Source of the DNA: an uncultured Fibrobacter sp.
GTDB taxonomy: Bacteria > Fibrobacterota > Fibrobacteria > Fibrobacterales > Fibrobacteraceae
Length of the DNA stretch: 64,000 nucleotides
Assembly (NCBI GenBank): GCA_946183925.1
Contig: CAMHDS010000001.1
Coordinates: 1 to 64,000 of the forward strand
Reading direction: 5' to 3'
Shown: in pieces, positions 52,243 through 60,054 of the stretch
How positions within the stretch are numbered: the first letter of the stretch is position 1
Layout: every line of letters starts with the position of its first letter
Made by a program: the position numbers and the translations under genes
Notes under the pieces: generated by a model
Database searches by the model: none
The model's input: only the letters and a program-made list of their open reading frames with translations
What the model was told of the DNA's origin: nothing

Positions 52243-52293
52243 CGCTCACTCTCGCAACCACCCCTGTTTAATAACAGGGGCTTTGTTGCTCAC
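52201..52293 (+). repeat. 92-bp hairpin repeat, unit R2 (overlaps nth 3' end)
   Basis: Starts ATGACCGTTCGCGCTAAAGC within nth, passes through the nth stop, then GCTCACTCTCGCAACC, hairpin CCCCTGTT/AACAGGGG, outer stem GCAAC/GTTGC and terminal GCTCAC. A second copy follows after 2 bp. Confidence 0.88.
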
Positions 52294-52295
52294 AT

Positions 52296-52387
52296 ATGAC
52301 CGTTCGCGCTAAAACCAAGAGCAACTTCTCCGGCTAGCGCTCACTCTCGCAACCACGCCCCGTTAATACGAGGCGCTTGTTGCTCAC
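52296..52387 (+). repeat. 92-bp hairpin repeat, unit R3 (tandem copy of R2)
   Basis: Reproduces R2 from ATGACCGTTCGCGCTAAA to TTGTTGCTCAC with about ten substitutions in the left arm. The inner hairpin is rewritten as CGCC-CG/CG-GGCG around TTAATA, a compensating change. It includes a duplicate of the last nth codons (MTVRAKTKSNFSG then stop) that is not expected to be translated. Confidence 0.88.
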
Positions 52388-52398
52388 GGGTAAAATTA

Positions 52399-52902
52399 TT
52401 AAAACCTAAAATTCCTAATCCATTCCCGCTGGTGGAATACGGGCACCTCTGCCTGGGCTAGCTTGCGGGCGATTTTTCTGCCGGCGTCAGTAGCCATCTT
52501 TTCTTCCATAGGGTAAATCCCTACACGGCCCAAGTCCAGACGGTCTGCATCGAAACAAGTGTCTATGGTGATGTCACCAGTTTGCCGCTCCGTAGTATGC
52601 AAGCGACAGGCCGTACGAAGCTTTTCCAGGCGCTCAGCATCGAGTTCGAGCCTTTTTTTCGCAATGCAACAGTCAATAAACTCTACCGCACGGGGTCCAT
52701 GTTCACCGTCATAGGCGTCGTCCATGCGCCTGCAGTCATGGAATAAAGCAAAGAGCCTAACCACCGTAATGTCCGCTCCCGTTTTGGAAGCCAACAAAAG
52801 CCCGTTGAACTCCACCTGATGCCAATGTTCCAGCCCATGGTAGGCAGAATCATACAGGCGTTCCGCAAAGGCGTAATCTAGAAGTCCAGTAAAGTCGAGC
52901 AT
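52399..52902 (-). CDS. HD-domain hydrolase
   Basis: 167 aa. HD superfamily residues: H in YHGLEHWHQV, HD in LFALFHDCRRMDD, and later H and D in CRLHTTERQTGDITIDTCFDADRLDLGRVGI. The family covers metal-dependent phosphohydrolases acting on nucleotides; the substrate is not evident. It is a short single-domain protein with no regulatory module. The ATG directly abuts a C-rich heptamer array (CCTAATCCCTAACCT-ATG) and lacks a Shine-Dalgarno. Confidence 0.85.
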   Translation of the reverse strand: MLDFTGLLDYAFAERLYDSAYHGLEHWHQVEFNGLLLASKTGADITVVRLFALFHDCRRMDDAYDGEHGPRAVEFIDCCIAKKRLELDAERLEKLRTACRLHTTERQTGDITIDTCFDADRLDLGRVGIYPMEEKMATDAGRKIARKLAQAEVPVFHQREWIRNFRF

Positions 52903-53018
52903 AGGTTAGGGATTAGGATCTAGGGGCTAGGATCTAGGGAGATGTGAAGTGTGAGATTAGTAATGAGTTTTCAGTTATGAGTTGTGAAGCTCAGGGTTCG
53001 GGGTTCGAGGCTTGTGTA
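52900..53018 (+). repeat. Degenerate heptamer array A8, mixed flavours
   Basis: TTAGGGA, TTAGGAT, CTAGGGG, CTAGGAT, CTAGGGA, GATGTGA, AGTGTGA, GATTAGT, AATGAGT, TTTCAGT, TATGAGT, TGTGAAG, CTCAGGG, TTCGGGG, TTCGAGG. The phase is held through at least three flavours over about 110 bp between the HD gene (-) and the RluE-like gene (+). Confidence 0.75.
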
Positions 53019-53035
53019 GGTTCCATAAATTTACC

Positions 53036-53042
53036 TACATTT
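53036..53042 (+). promoter_or_regulatory. -10-like TACATTT box, leaderless start
   Basis: TACATTT ends 7 nt before ATG 53050; no Shine-Dalgarno. Identical spacing to the 46769 gene. Confidence 0.45.
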
Positions 53043-53049
53043 CTACCAA

Positions 53050-53601
53050 ATGTCCACCGTTATCCTTTTCAACAAGCCCTACGGAGTGCTGAGCCAGTTC
53101 ACCCCCGAAGCAGGCCACCCCGCCCTAGACTCCTTCGGATTCCCTGCCGGTGTTTATGCGGCGGGCAGGCTGGACCACGACAGCGAAGGAGCCCTGCTCC
53201 TGACGGACAACGGCAAGCTTATCAAGAAACTCCTGGATCCGGAATTTGAACACCCCCGGACCTACCTGGCCCAGGTCGAAGGACAAATTAGCGAAGAAGC
53301 CATCAGGCAACTGCAAGAGGGCGTCTCCATCAAGGGGTACCGTACCAAGCCCTGCAGGGCCGAAATCGCCACCGAGCCGGATTGGCTCTGGTCCCGCAAC
53401 CCGCCGGTGCGGTTTCGGGCAAACATTCCCACCAGCTGGGTGCAACTGACCCTTATCGAAGGCAAAAACCGGCAGGTGCGACACATGACCGCAGCCGTCG
53501 GATTTCCGACACTACGGCTTATCCGTATAAAAATCGGGAACATTGCCCTTGGAGATTTAAAGCCTGGACAGTGGCGGCTAATTACAGAAAAAGTGATTTA
53601 G
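53050..53601 (+). CDS. RluE-like rRNA pseudouridine synthase
   Basis: 183 aa, a short RsuA/RluE-family enzyme without the N-terminal S4 domain. Starts ILFNKPYGVLSQFTPE; the catalytic Asp lies in AGRLDHDSEGALLLTDNG. RTYLAQVEG, the PCRAEI strand and LIEGKNRQVRHMTAAVGFPTLRLIRIKIG are family motifs. RluE modifies U2457 of 23S rRNA in E. coli; the same target here is likely but not proven. The start is probably leaderless. Confidence 0.9.
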   Translation: MSTVILFNKPYGVLSQFTPEAGHPALDSFGFPAGVYAAGRLDHDSEGALLLTDNGKLIKKLLDPEFEHPRTYLAQVEGQISEEAIRQLQEGVSIKGYRTKPCRAEIATEPDWLWSRNPPVRFRANIPTSWVQLTLIEGKNRQVRHMTAAVGFPTLRLIRIKIGNIALGDLKPGQWRLITEKVI

Positions 53602-53625
53602 CAGCCCATATCTCGGTCAAGGAAA

Positions 53626-54930
53626 TTATTCCAGGGTCACCTTTTCCCAGGCCTTACTCTCCTTGAAGAGGCCGAGAATATCGCCATCCAGATCCCCCGC
53701 TTTTACCATGCTTTCCAAAATGGAAAAAGCCTTTTCTATCGGCATGGGCCTCTTGTAGGGGCGGTCTTTTGCCGTCAAAGCTTCGAAGATGTCCAAGATG
53801 GTCAGCAGGCGAACTTCTTTTGGGATCTGGGCGCCACTCAAATGGTACGGATAGCCGCGACCACTTAAAAGTTCGTGATGTTCAGAGGCCCATATAGGCA
53901 CATGGCAATACTCGTTAGGGAACTGAATCTGGTCAAGGATTCTCCCGGTCACTACCGCATGACTCTGGATAACGGCTCGTTCCCTGTCATTCAGAGTCCC
54001 TTTTCGAATAGATAGATTCTCAATTTCTTCGTCCGTCAGAATAGGCTTTTCGTCGCCGTTTTCGTCATGGTACTTTTCCACCATGATTTTTTTCAGAAGT
54101 TCCAACTTGTCATCGGGAACAAATTCCGCACGATTGATGCGACGAATTTCGTCCAAGGCGCTGTTCCGTTCGAGCTTGCGGCTTTCCTTTTCTTCGGCGG
54201 TAATTTCTCCGCGGTATACGGCAATTTCATCCAGCAGGGAAATCTTGACAAACCGGTCCTCGATTACCTTCATCTGGGCGCCCAGCTTGCTTTCCTTGTC
54301 CATGATTTCTAGAGGCACTGCCAGCTTACCTACATCATGGAGCCAGACACTCATGAGAAAACTGCGGCGACGGGATTCCTCAAATTTCCAAGGATGGTCC
54401 GTCTTGTCCAACCAATCCAAAAAACTTTCGGCAATCTGGACCATATTACGGGTATGGTTTGCCGTATAGGACGATCGTTCATCGATAGCCTGAGAAAGAG
54501 TCCGGACTACGGAGTCCAGCAACCGCTGGGTCTGTTCCGCGGCACGAGCTCTCTGCTCCACAAATTCCGTCACATCTCCAATCACCACAATGACCCCAAC
54601 CTTCTTCCCATTTTCACGAAGAATGGAGGCTATCATGTGCAATTGGATGATTTTTCCGTTAGCACAGTATGGAACAAGGCTTTCATGTACAGCGCCATCC
54701 TTGTCATAAATGGCATCCATAATAGTCTGGTTGAACTCGTCATTGAGTTCAGACTCAAAGAAAGCGGACACCACGGACTTGCCCTCTAGCTGATCTCTTG
54801 TTTTTCTGAGAATCATCTCTGTGGCGTTGTTCACATAGCTGATGACACCATCGCAGTTGACGGCTATCACGCCTTCCATCATGTCCTTGACGATGATGTC
54901 ACTGATTTGCGAATGAATTGTTCCGTCCAT
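53626..54930 (-). CDS. PAS-HD-GYP signalling protein
   Basis: 434 aa, cytoplasmic. An N-terminal PAS domain (about 8-125, EGVIAVNCDGVISYVNNATEMIL) is linked by a helix to an HD-GYP-type domain. Motifs are HTRNMVQIAESF, LHDVGKLAVPLEIMDK, an insertion of about 70 residues rich in charged helices, then HAVVTGRILDQIQFP, ASEHHELLSGRGYP and LLTILDIFEALTAKDRPYK. HD-GYP proteins hydrolyse c-di-GMP through a metal centre; the GYP motif reads GRGYP. With the EAL protein at 3.2 kb this gives two candidate c-di-GMP phosphodiesterases in the window. The next gene upstream on this strand is the HATPase-like protein. Confidence 0.9.
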   Translation of the reverse strand: MDGTIHSQISDIIVKDMMEGVIAVNCDGVISYVNNATEMILRKTRDQLEGKSVVSAFFESELNDEFNQTIMDAIYDKDGAVHESLVPYCANGKIIQLHMIASILRENGKKVGVIVVIGDVTEFVEQRARAAEQTQRLLDSVVRTLSQAIDERSSYTANHTRNMVQIAESFLDWLDKTDHPWKFEESRRRSFLMSVWLHDVGKLAVPLEIMDKESKLGAQMKVIEDRFVKISLLDEIAVYRGEITAEEKESRKLERNSALDEIRRINRAEFVPDDKLELLKKIMVEKYHDENGDEKPILTDEEIENLSIRKGTLNDRERAVIQSHAVVTGRILDQIQFPNEYCHVPIWASEHHELLSGRGYPYHLSGAQIPKEVRLLTILDIFEALTAKDRPYKRPMPIEKAFSILESMVKAGDLDGDILGLFKESKAWEKVTLE

Positions 54931-54953
54931 AACCAGACCCAGATTATCTTGGA

Positions 54954-55541
54954 TTAGAAGGCCTTTTTCACCACGATATCTACTTGACCGCCCTGCAAGG
55001 CCACAACCACGTCATCGGCCAGGTTTGCCACGATGGACTTTTCCAATTCGTCCCAAGTCTCGCCCTTGGCTTTCTTTGCCCCTTCACGGTAAGCATTGAG
55101 GGTCCACAGAGGGTCGGCCAAACTGACCACCGAGGGGGTTCCCGGAATATAGAAGGTTTCCGACATGCTGGCGCTCCTTTCGTAGTCCACCAGCATGAAC
55201 TCGGCGGCCAGACGAATTTTGGCCATAATACCTACGGCAGCGGCATTGGTCTTGGAAGTCGAAACATCCAGTAGCTTTTTGCGGCGTTCCGCGGTCAGGA
55301 GTTGGTTCGGGCGCAAGGTCACATGAAGTTCAAAACTCTTACCTTCGCTTTCTACCCAGAACTTGCCTTCTGAAAAACGAAGCAGTGCCGGAAGCATTTC
55401 CACCAGTTCCTCGGCCAACAGGCGAAGGCGGTAGGTTTCCTTCTTGTCCAGTTCCCTATAGGCGGCGGACTTGGCCGTTTCTTTCAGTACGGTTTTAAGG
55501 TCAGCGGCATTGACGGAAAGCTCACAAACATCAGATTTCAT
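54954..55541 (-). CDS. HATPase/anti-sigma-like regulatory protein
   Basis: 195 aa from ATG 55541 (GAGAGGG upstream). YRLRLLAEELVEMLPALLRFSEGKFWVE resembles the N-box helix of small RsbW/HATPase-type proteins, where E and N residues coordinate Mg-ATP. The following strand (KSFELHVTLR) also fits. Clear G1/G2 boxes are not visible, so ATP binding is uncertain. It precedes the PAS-HD-GYP gene by 23 bp on the same strand and is probably co-transcribed, which suggests a shared signalling pathway. Confidence 0.55.
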   Translation of the reverse strand: MKSDVCELSVNAADLKTVLKETAKSAAYRELDKKETYRLRLLAEELVEMLPALLRFSEGKFWVESEGKSFELHVTLRPNQLLTAERRKKLLDVSTSKTNAAAVGIMAKIRLAAEFMLVDYERSASMSETFYIPGTPSVVSLADPLWTLNAYREGAKKAKGETWDELEKSIVANLADDVVVALQGGQVDIVVKKAF

Positions 55542-55665
55542 GGGAACCCTCTCTAGTATGAAATAACATCTTAAAAATAACATTCCTCAAAAGAAAAACA
55601 ATTCATTTTTCATACATAATGGGCAAATTGGGATTTTTTGTTTATATTCCCTTATGGAGGTGTAT

Positions 55666-57828
55666 ATGGGTTTTTCAAAAAAAAGCTACTTAAGCCTCAT
55701 TTGGCGTTACTTTATCCTAGCTGGGGTTTCTTTTTCCTTTGCCCAAGATGTTTTCATCACGGTGGACCAGTTCGGTTACCGTCCTTCGGCAAAGAAGGTC
55801 GCCGTGCTCCGGTCTCCAGAAAAAGGGTTTGACGCAGCCCTTTCCTACACCCCCGGAACCACCATGGAAGTGGTTGATTCCGCCACATCGAAGGTGGTAT
55901 TTTCAGGTGCCCCCGTCGCCTTCCAAGAAGGGGCCATCGACACGTCTTCGGGCGACAAAATCTGGTGGTTCGATTTTTCCAACGTCATAACTCCCGGCAC
56001 CTACTATGTGCGGGACAAGTCCGACAACCTTAAGCAATCATTCTATTTCCACATCAAGGACGATGTTTACAACGACATCTTGAAGGCCGCCATGCGCATG
56101 ATGTTCTACCAGCGGGTAGGCATGGCAAAAGAGGCCAAGTACGCAGGCAAGGAATGGGCAGATGCCATCAACCACGAGCAGGACAAGCACGCCCGTCTGT
56201 TTACGGACAGCACCAATACCGCTACCGAACGAGATGTAAGCGGAGGCTGGTTCGATGCCGGCGACTTCAACAAATACACTATCTGGAACGGCAACTACAT
56301 CGAGATGCTCTTGCGGGCCTATCTCGAAAAACCAAAGGCCTTTACTGACGACTACAACATTCCCGAATCCGGGAACGGCATTCCCGATATCCTGGACGAG
56401 GTCAAGTGGGGTATGGACCACCTGCTCCGCATGCAGAATACAGACGGCTCCGTACTTTCAGTAGTTGACGAGGACCACGCCTCGCCGCCTTCGGCCGCCA
56501 TGGGCAACAGTTACTACGGAGCGCCCAACGCCATGTCGGCCTACTCCGCCGCCAAGGCTTTCGCCCTGGGTTCAATCGTCGCCGACAAGCGTGGGAATAC
56601 CACCTATGCAGCCACACTGAAAGATGCTGCCCAACGCGCATTTAAATGGGCCGAAGCCCACCCGGATTCCATGTTCTACAACAACAGAGCCGAATACGGA
56701 ACCAAGGACCTGGCCGCAGGCCAACAAGAAATCGACACCAACTATGTAACAGGAGCACGCTTCGTAGTGAAGGTAGCCGCAGACTTTGCCATGTACGAAA
56801 TGACCGAAGACCCCAAGTACCTAAAGCGTTTCGAAGGCGCAACCGACAGTCTACCCCTAATGCGCCAGTACGGCAGCTGGGCCCTGGACCAATACCGCAT
56901 CGCCCACGACCTACTCTACCTGCTTTACCTGGGGTATAAAGACGCCAACGCAGAAACAAAAAGTCTTGTACAAGAGCGTTTCGTGACGGTATTCAAGAGT
57001 AGTAACTACATCGTCGATGGATTAGGCAAGGACGGTTACCGGGCCTACATTCGCGATTACAACTGGGGTTCCAACTCTGCCAAGGCATCGAGCGGACTTC
57101 TCTACGAAAAAATGGAGAACCACGATGCCGCCGAAGACTACCTGCACTACCTGCACGGCGTAAACCCCTTCGGCATGGTGTACCTTTCCAACATGGGCAT
57201 CTATGGGGCAGAAAAAAGCGTCACCGCCTTTTACCATGGCTGGTTTAATGACGAAAATCCTGCGCCCGGGTACCTGGTAGGAGGCGCCAACTCCCGCTAC
57301 ACCTGGGCGGATTGCTGTAAGCAATACGATGCCGACCATTCTGCCAAGGGCTGCGGAAGCGCAAGCAACAACGCCCTCTGCTATGCAGTTTCTATCCCCG
57401 TAGGGGAACCCCACGAAAAGATGTACAGCAACATCAATAGCGGATGGCCCATCGATTCCTGGGAACTCACAGAACCGAGCCTCGGTTACCAGACCTACTA
57501 CATCCGCTTGATTTCCAATTTCGTTCAAGAAAAAGGCGTGGATATCGGCGAAAAATTTCCAAGCACTATCAAAAAGCCCGTGATGACATCGGAAAGTAAT
57601 TCTACATTCGGCGTCACTTCCATACACAAAGCTCTCCTGATAAGCTCGCCGCAAGAAGCCCCCATCAACATCTGCATTTTCGACATGCAGGGCAACAAGG
57701 TGAAAACCGCCCAAGTAAGCATCCGCGGGACTCAAAAAGTTTCACTTGAAACTCTGCCCCAGGGGTACTATATCGCCCGCATCGCAAACGGGAATGCCGC
57801 AAAGAGCATTCCAATTGCCATCAGGTAA
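55666..57828 (+). CDS. Secreted GH9 endoglucanase with C-terminal sorting-like domain
   Basis: 720 aa from ATG 55666, preceded by GGAGG (the ORF-track ATG 12 nt earlier is part of the leader). Signal peptide SLIWRYFILAGVSFSFA. An Ig-like CelD_N domain (VDQFGYRPSAKKVAVL...) precedes the GH9 (alpha/alpha)6 barrel. The acid/base-nucleophile region is SGGWFDAGDFNKYT, with HGVNPFGMVYLSNMG and the catalytic Glu in SWELTEPSLGYQ. It cleaves beta-1,4-glucan. The last 70 residues (ICIFDMQGNKVKTAQV...LPQGYYIARIANG) look like a T9SS-type C-terminal domain. An intrinsic terminator follows. Confidence 0.93.
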   Translation: MGFSKKSYLSLIWRYFILAGVSFSFAQDVFITVDQFGYRPSAKKVAVLRSPEKGFDAALSYTPGTTMEVVDSATSKVVFSGAPVAFQEGAIDTSSGDKIWWFDFSNVITPGTYYVRDKSDNLKQSFYFHIKDDVYNDILKAAMRMMFYQRVGMAKEAKYAGKEWADAINHEQDKHARLFTDSTNTATERDVSGGWFDAGDFNKYTIWNGNYIEMLLRAYLEKPKAFTDDYNIPESGNGIPDILDEVKWGMDHLLRMQNTDGSVLSVVDEDHASPPSAAMGNSYYGAPNAMSAYSAAKAFALGSIVADKRGNTTYAATLKDAAQRAFKWAEAHPDSMFYNNRAEYGTKDLAAGQQEIDTNYVTGARFVVKVAADFAMYEMTEDPKYLKRFEGATDSLPLMRQYGSWALDQYRIAHDLLYLLYLGYKDANAETKSLVQERFVTVFKSSNYIVDGLGKDGYRAYIRDYNWGSNSAKASSGLLYEKMENHDAAEDYLHYLHGVNPFGMVYLSNMGIYGAEKSVTAFYHGWFNDENPAPGYLVGGANSRYTWADCCKQYDADHSAKGCGSASNNALCYAVSIPVGEPHEKMYSNINSGWPIDSWELTEPSLGYQTYYIRLISNFVQEKGVDIGEKFPSTIKKPVMTSESNSTFGVTSIHKALLISSPQEAPINICIFDMQGNKVKTAQVSIRGTQKVSLETLPQGYYIARIANGNAAKSIPIAIR

Positions 57829-57850
57829 CACCAAAGCGCTTCGTTATGAC

Positions 57851-57887
57851 AAAAATCCCGCCGGTTATTCCGACGGGATTTTTCTTT
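57851..57887 (+). terminator. Intrinsic terminator after GH9 gene
   Basis: AAAAATCCCG...CGGGATTTTTCTTTT forms a 10-bp stem with a T-rich tail. A REP-like CCTTCGGCC...CTCAGGATGAC follows at 57897-57926. Confidence 0.85.
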
Positions 57888-57942
57888 TGGCCAGGTTCCT
57901 TCGGCCTCTGGCCTCAGGATGACCCTATATTAGAGCAAGTCC

Positions 57943-59580
57943 TTAGAGAAGATCCTTAAAGAAGTCATTTCCCTTGTCATCCACGAGGATAAATGCCGGG
58001 AAGTCCTTGATGGTAATCTTGCGGATGGCTTCCATGCCCAGTTCCGGGAAGGCCACGATGTCGTTGCTCAAAATGTTCTGCTCGGCAAGGATAGCCGCCG
58101 GGCCGCCGATGGAGCCCAGGTAGAAGCCGCCGTACTTGTGGCAAGCGTCGGTCACGTCCTGGCTGCGGTTGCCCTTCGCCACCATAATCATGGAAGCACC
58201 CTTGCTCTGGAAGCGCATCACGTACGGGTCCATGCGGCCGGCGGTCGTGGGTCCGAAGCTTCCGGTGGGCATGCCTTCCGGAGTCTTGGCCGGGCCGGCG
58301 TAGTAAATCGGGTGGTTGCTCACCACTTCGAGCACAGTCTTCTCGATATCGGTGAGGGCCTCGCCCTTCTCCTGCTTGTCAAAGATTTCGGCAATCTTCG
58401 CATGAGCCATGTCGCGGGCCACAATCATGGTACCCTTCAGGTTCAGGCGGGTCTTCACCGGGTACTTGGTAAGTTCGGCAAGCACGTCCTTCATGGGGCG
58501 GTCGAGGTCGATTTCTACCGCCGGGGCCATGTTCACGGCATCGCCCTTGGGCAGGTACTGTTCCGGGTGGTGTTCCATCTTTTCGAGCCAGAGGCCGTTC
58601 TCGTCAATCTTCGCCTTGATGTTGCGGTCGGCAGAGCAAGAGACACCGATGGAGACCGGGCAGCTAGCCGCATGGCGCGGGCAGCGGATCACGCGCACAT
58701 CGTGCACAAAATACTTGCCACCGAACTGGGCGCCAATGCCCGTCTTCTGGCAGATGTGCAGAACCTTTTCTTCCATTTCCAGGTCGCGGAACATGCGTCC
58801 GCCTTCGGAACCCGTAGTCGGAAGGTCGTCCAGGTAGCCGCAGCTAGCCAGCTTCACTGTGTGGGTGTTCATTTCGGCAGAAGTTCCGCCAATGACGATG
58901 GCCAAGTGGTACGGGGGGCAAGCCGCGGTGCCGAGCGTCTTTACTTTGTCCGAAATGAACTTTTCAAGGGACTTGGGGTTGAGGAGTGCCTTGGTCATGG
59001 GCCAGTAGTAAGTTTTGTTGGCAGAGCCGCCGCCCTTGGCGACGAACAGGAACTTGAGGTCAGCCCCTTCTTCGGCGTGGATGTCAATCTGGGCGGGCAA
59101 GTTGCAGGCCGTGTTCTTCTCCTCGTACATGGTGAGGGGGGCAATCTGGCTGTAGCGCAGGTTCTTGCCGGTGTAGGCGTTGTAGATACCTTCAGAAATC
59201 GCCTTCGCATCGTCGGCGCCGGTCCAGACCTGCTGGCCCTTGTGGCAAATACAGATGGCAGTACCGGTGTCCTGGCAGAACGGGAGGATTCCCTTAGCGG
59301 CCACGCAGGCGTTCTTCAAAAGCGTGAGGGCCACGAACTTGTCGTTGTCCGATGCCTCCGGGTCCTGCAAAATCTTTGCCACCTTCTGGGTGTGGGCCGG
59401 GCGGAGCCTGAAGCTCACTTCCTCGAACGCCGCCTGGGCGATCTTGGTCAGCGCCTCGGGGGCGACCTTCAAAATCTTCTTGCCTTCGAACTCGGCGACA
59501 GAAATGCCGTCCTTGCCGAGGTTCACGTATTCAGTCTTGTCTTCGCCGTGCTGCACGGTCGCTTCGTATTTGAATGCCAT
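57943..59580 (-). CDS. fumA: Class I fumarate hydratase
   Basis: 545 aa, the size of single-chain class I (FumA/B) fumarases, with the alpha part ([27 protein letters not shown]-like [11 protein letters not shown]) and beta part ([28 protein letters not shown]) in one protein. Cys in [18 protein letters not shown] and [10 protein letters not shown] supply candidate [4Fe-4S] ligands. It interconverts fumarate and malate in the reductive branch leading to succinate, the main fermentation product of Fibrobacter. No Shine-Dalgarno is seen: the ATG abuts the C-rich face of a heptamer array (CAACCTAAAACCTAACT-ATG). Confidence 0.94.
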   Translation of the reverse strand: MAFKYEATVQHGEDKTEYVNLGKDGISVAEFEGKKILKVAPEALTKIAQAAFEEVSFRLRPAHTQKVAKILQDPEASDNDKFVALTLLKNACVAAKGILPFCQDTGTAICICHKGQQVWTGADDAKAISEGIYNAYTGKNLRYSQIAPLTMYEEKNTACNLPAQIDIHAEEGADLKFLFVAKGGGSANKTYYWPMTKALLNPKSLEKFISDKVKTLGTAACPPYHLAIVIGGTSAEMNTHTVKLASCGYLDDLPTTGSEGGRMFRDLEMEEKVLHICQKTGIGAQFGGKYFVHDVRVIRCPRHAASCPVSIGVSCSADRNIKAKIDENGLWLEKMEHHPEQYLPKGDAVNMAPAVEIDLDRPMKDVLAELTKYPVKTRLNLKGTMIVARDMAHAKIAEIFDKQEKGEALTDIEKTVLEVVSNHPIYYAGPAKTPEGMPTGSFGPTTAGRMDPYVMRFQSKGASMIMVAKGNRSQDVTDACHKYGGFYLGSIGGPAAILAEQNILSNDIVAFPELGMEAIRKITIKDFPAFILVDDKGNDFFKDLL

Positions 59581-59622
59581 AGTTAGGTTTTAGGTTGTAG
59601 GTTGTAGGTGTTAGGTTGATTA
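59581..59622 (+). repeat. Degenerate heptamer array A9
   Basis: GTTAGGT, TTTAGGT, TGTAGGT, TGTAGGT, GTTAGGT units lie between the fumA start codon and its probable promoter, so the array is within the fumA leader. Confidence 0.8.
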
Positions 59623-59650
59623 GTTACAGGAAGTTTACGTCAAAAGTCAA
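59621..59650 (-). promoter_or_regulatory. Candidate fumA promoter
   Basis: On the minus strand TTGACT (59650-59645) and TAACTA (59626-59621) are separated by 18 bp. Transcription would start about 35 nt before the fumA ATG and run through heptamer array A9. Confidence 0.4.
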
Positions 59651-59659
59651 AGAAGGGCC

Positions 59660-59747
59660 GTGAGCCACAAGCGACTCGTATTGACGAGGCGTGGTGGCGA
59701 GAGTGAGGCGATGCCGGAGGTACACCCCCGAGATTGAGCCGAACGGT
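59660..59747 (-). repeat. 92-bp hairpin repeat, unit R4 (minus orientation)
   Basis: Minus-strand reading: ACCGTTCGGCT...CCTCCGGCATCGCCTCACTCTCGCCACC, hairpin CGCCTCGT/ACGAGtCG around CAAT, and terminal GGCTCAC. It lies upstream of the fumA promoter. To its right (59750-59860) are further inverted repeats (GGGGAA/TTCCCC, AATAG...CTATT, GCGGGC/GCCCGC) of unknown nature; I see no gene in 59581-60054. Confidence 0.75.
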
Positions 59748-60054
59748 AATTAAAGGGGAAAGCCTTCCCCTCGCTCCATAATAGCCGACTTGAGCCGTCT
59801 ATTATTTCGCTACCCTTTCTAGCGGGCTTCAATCGCCAGCCCGCAACGCCTGGCTTACAGTTCATATATTACAAGATAAAATTTCCATGCCCAAATGGAG
59901 CGTTTTCGGCTCTTTTAGGCCGCAATAATCAGCAAAAAAGCGACAAAAGAATAAAAAAAGCGGACAAAATGATTTTTTTTGAAAAAAAGTGAGCAAATCG
60001 GACAAAGAAGTGCTATTTTTAGAGCGTTAAAGTTTAAACATAGAGAGGATTACT

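Noticed and set aside
58138-59586. 482-aa plus-strand ORF opposite fumA
   Set aside because: Shadow of a GC-rich conserved gene; the minus-strand translation is an unmistakable class I fumarase.
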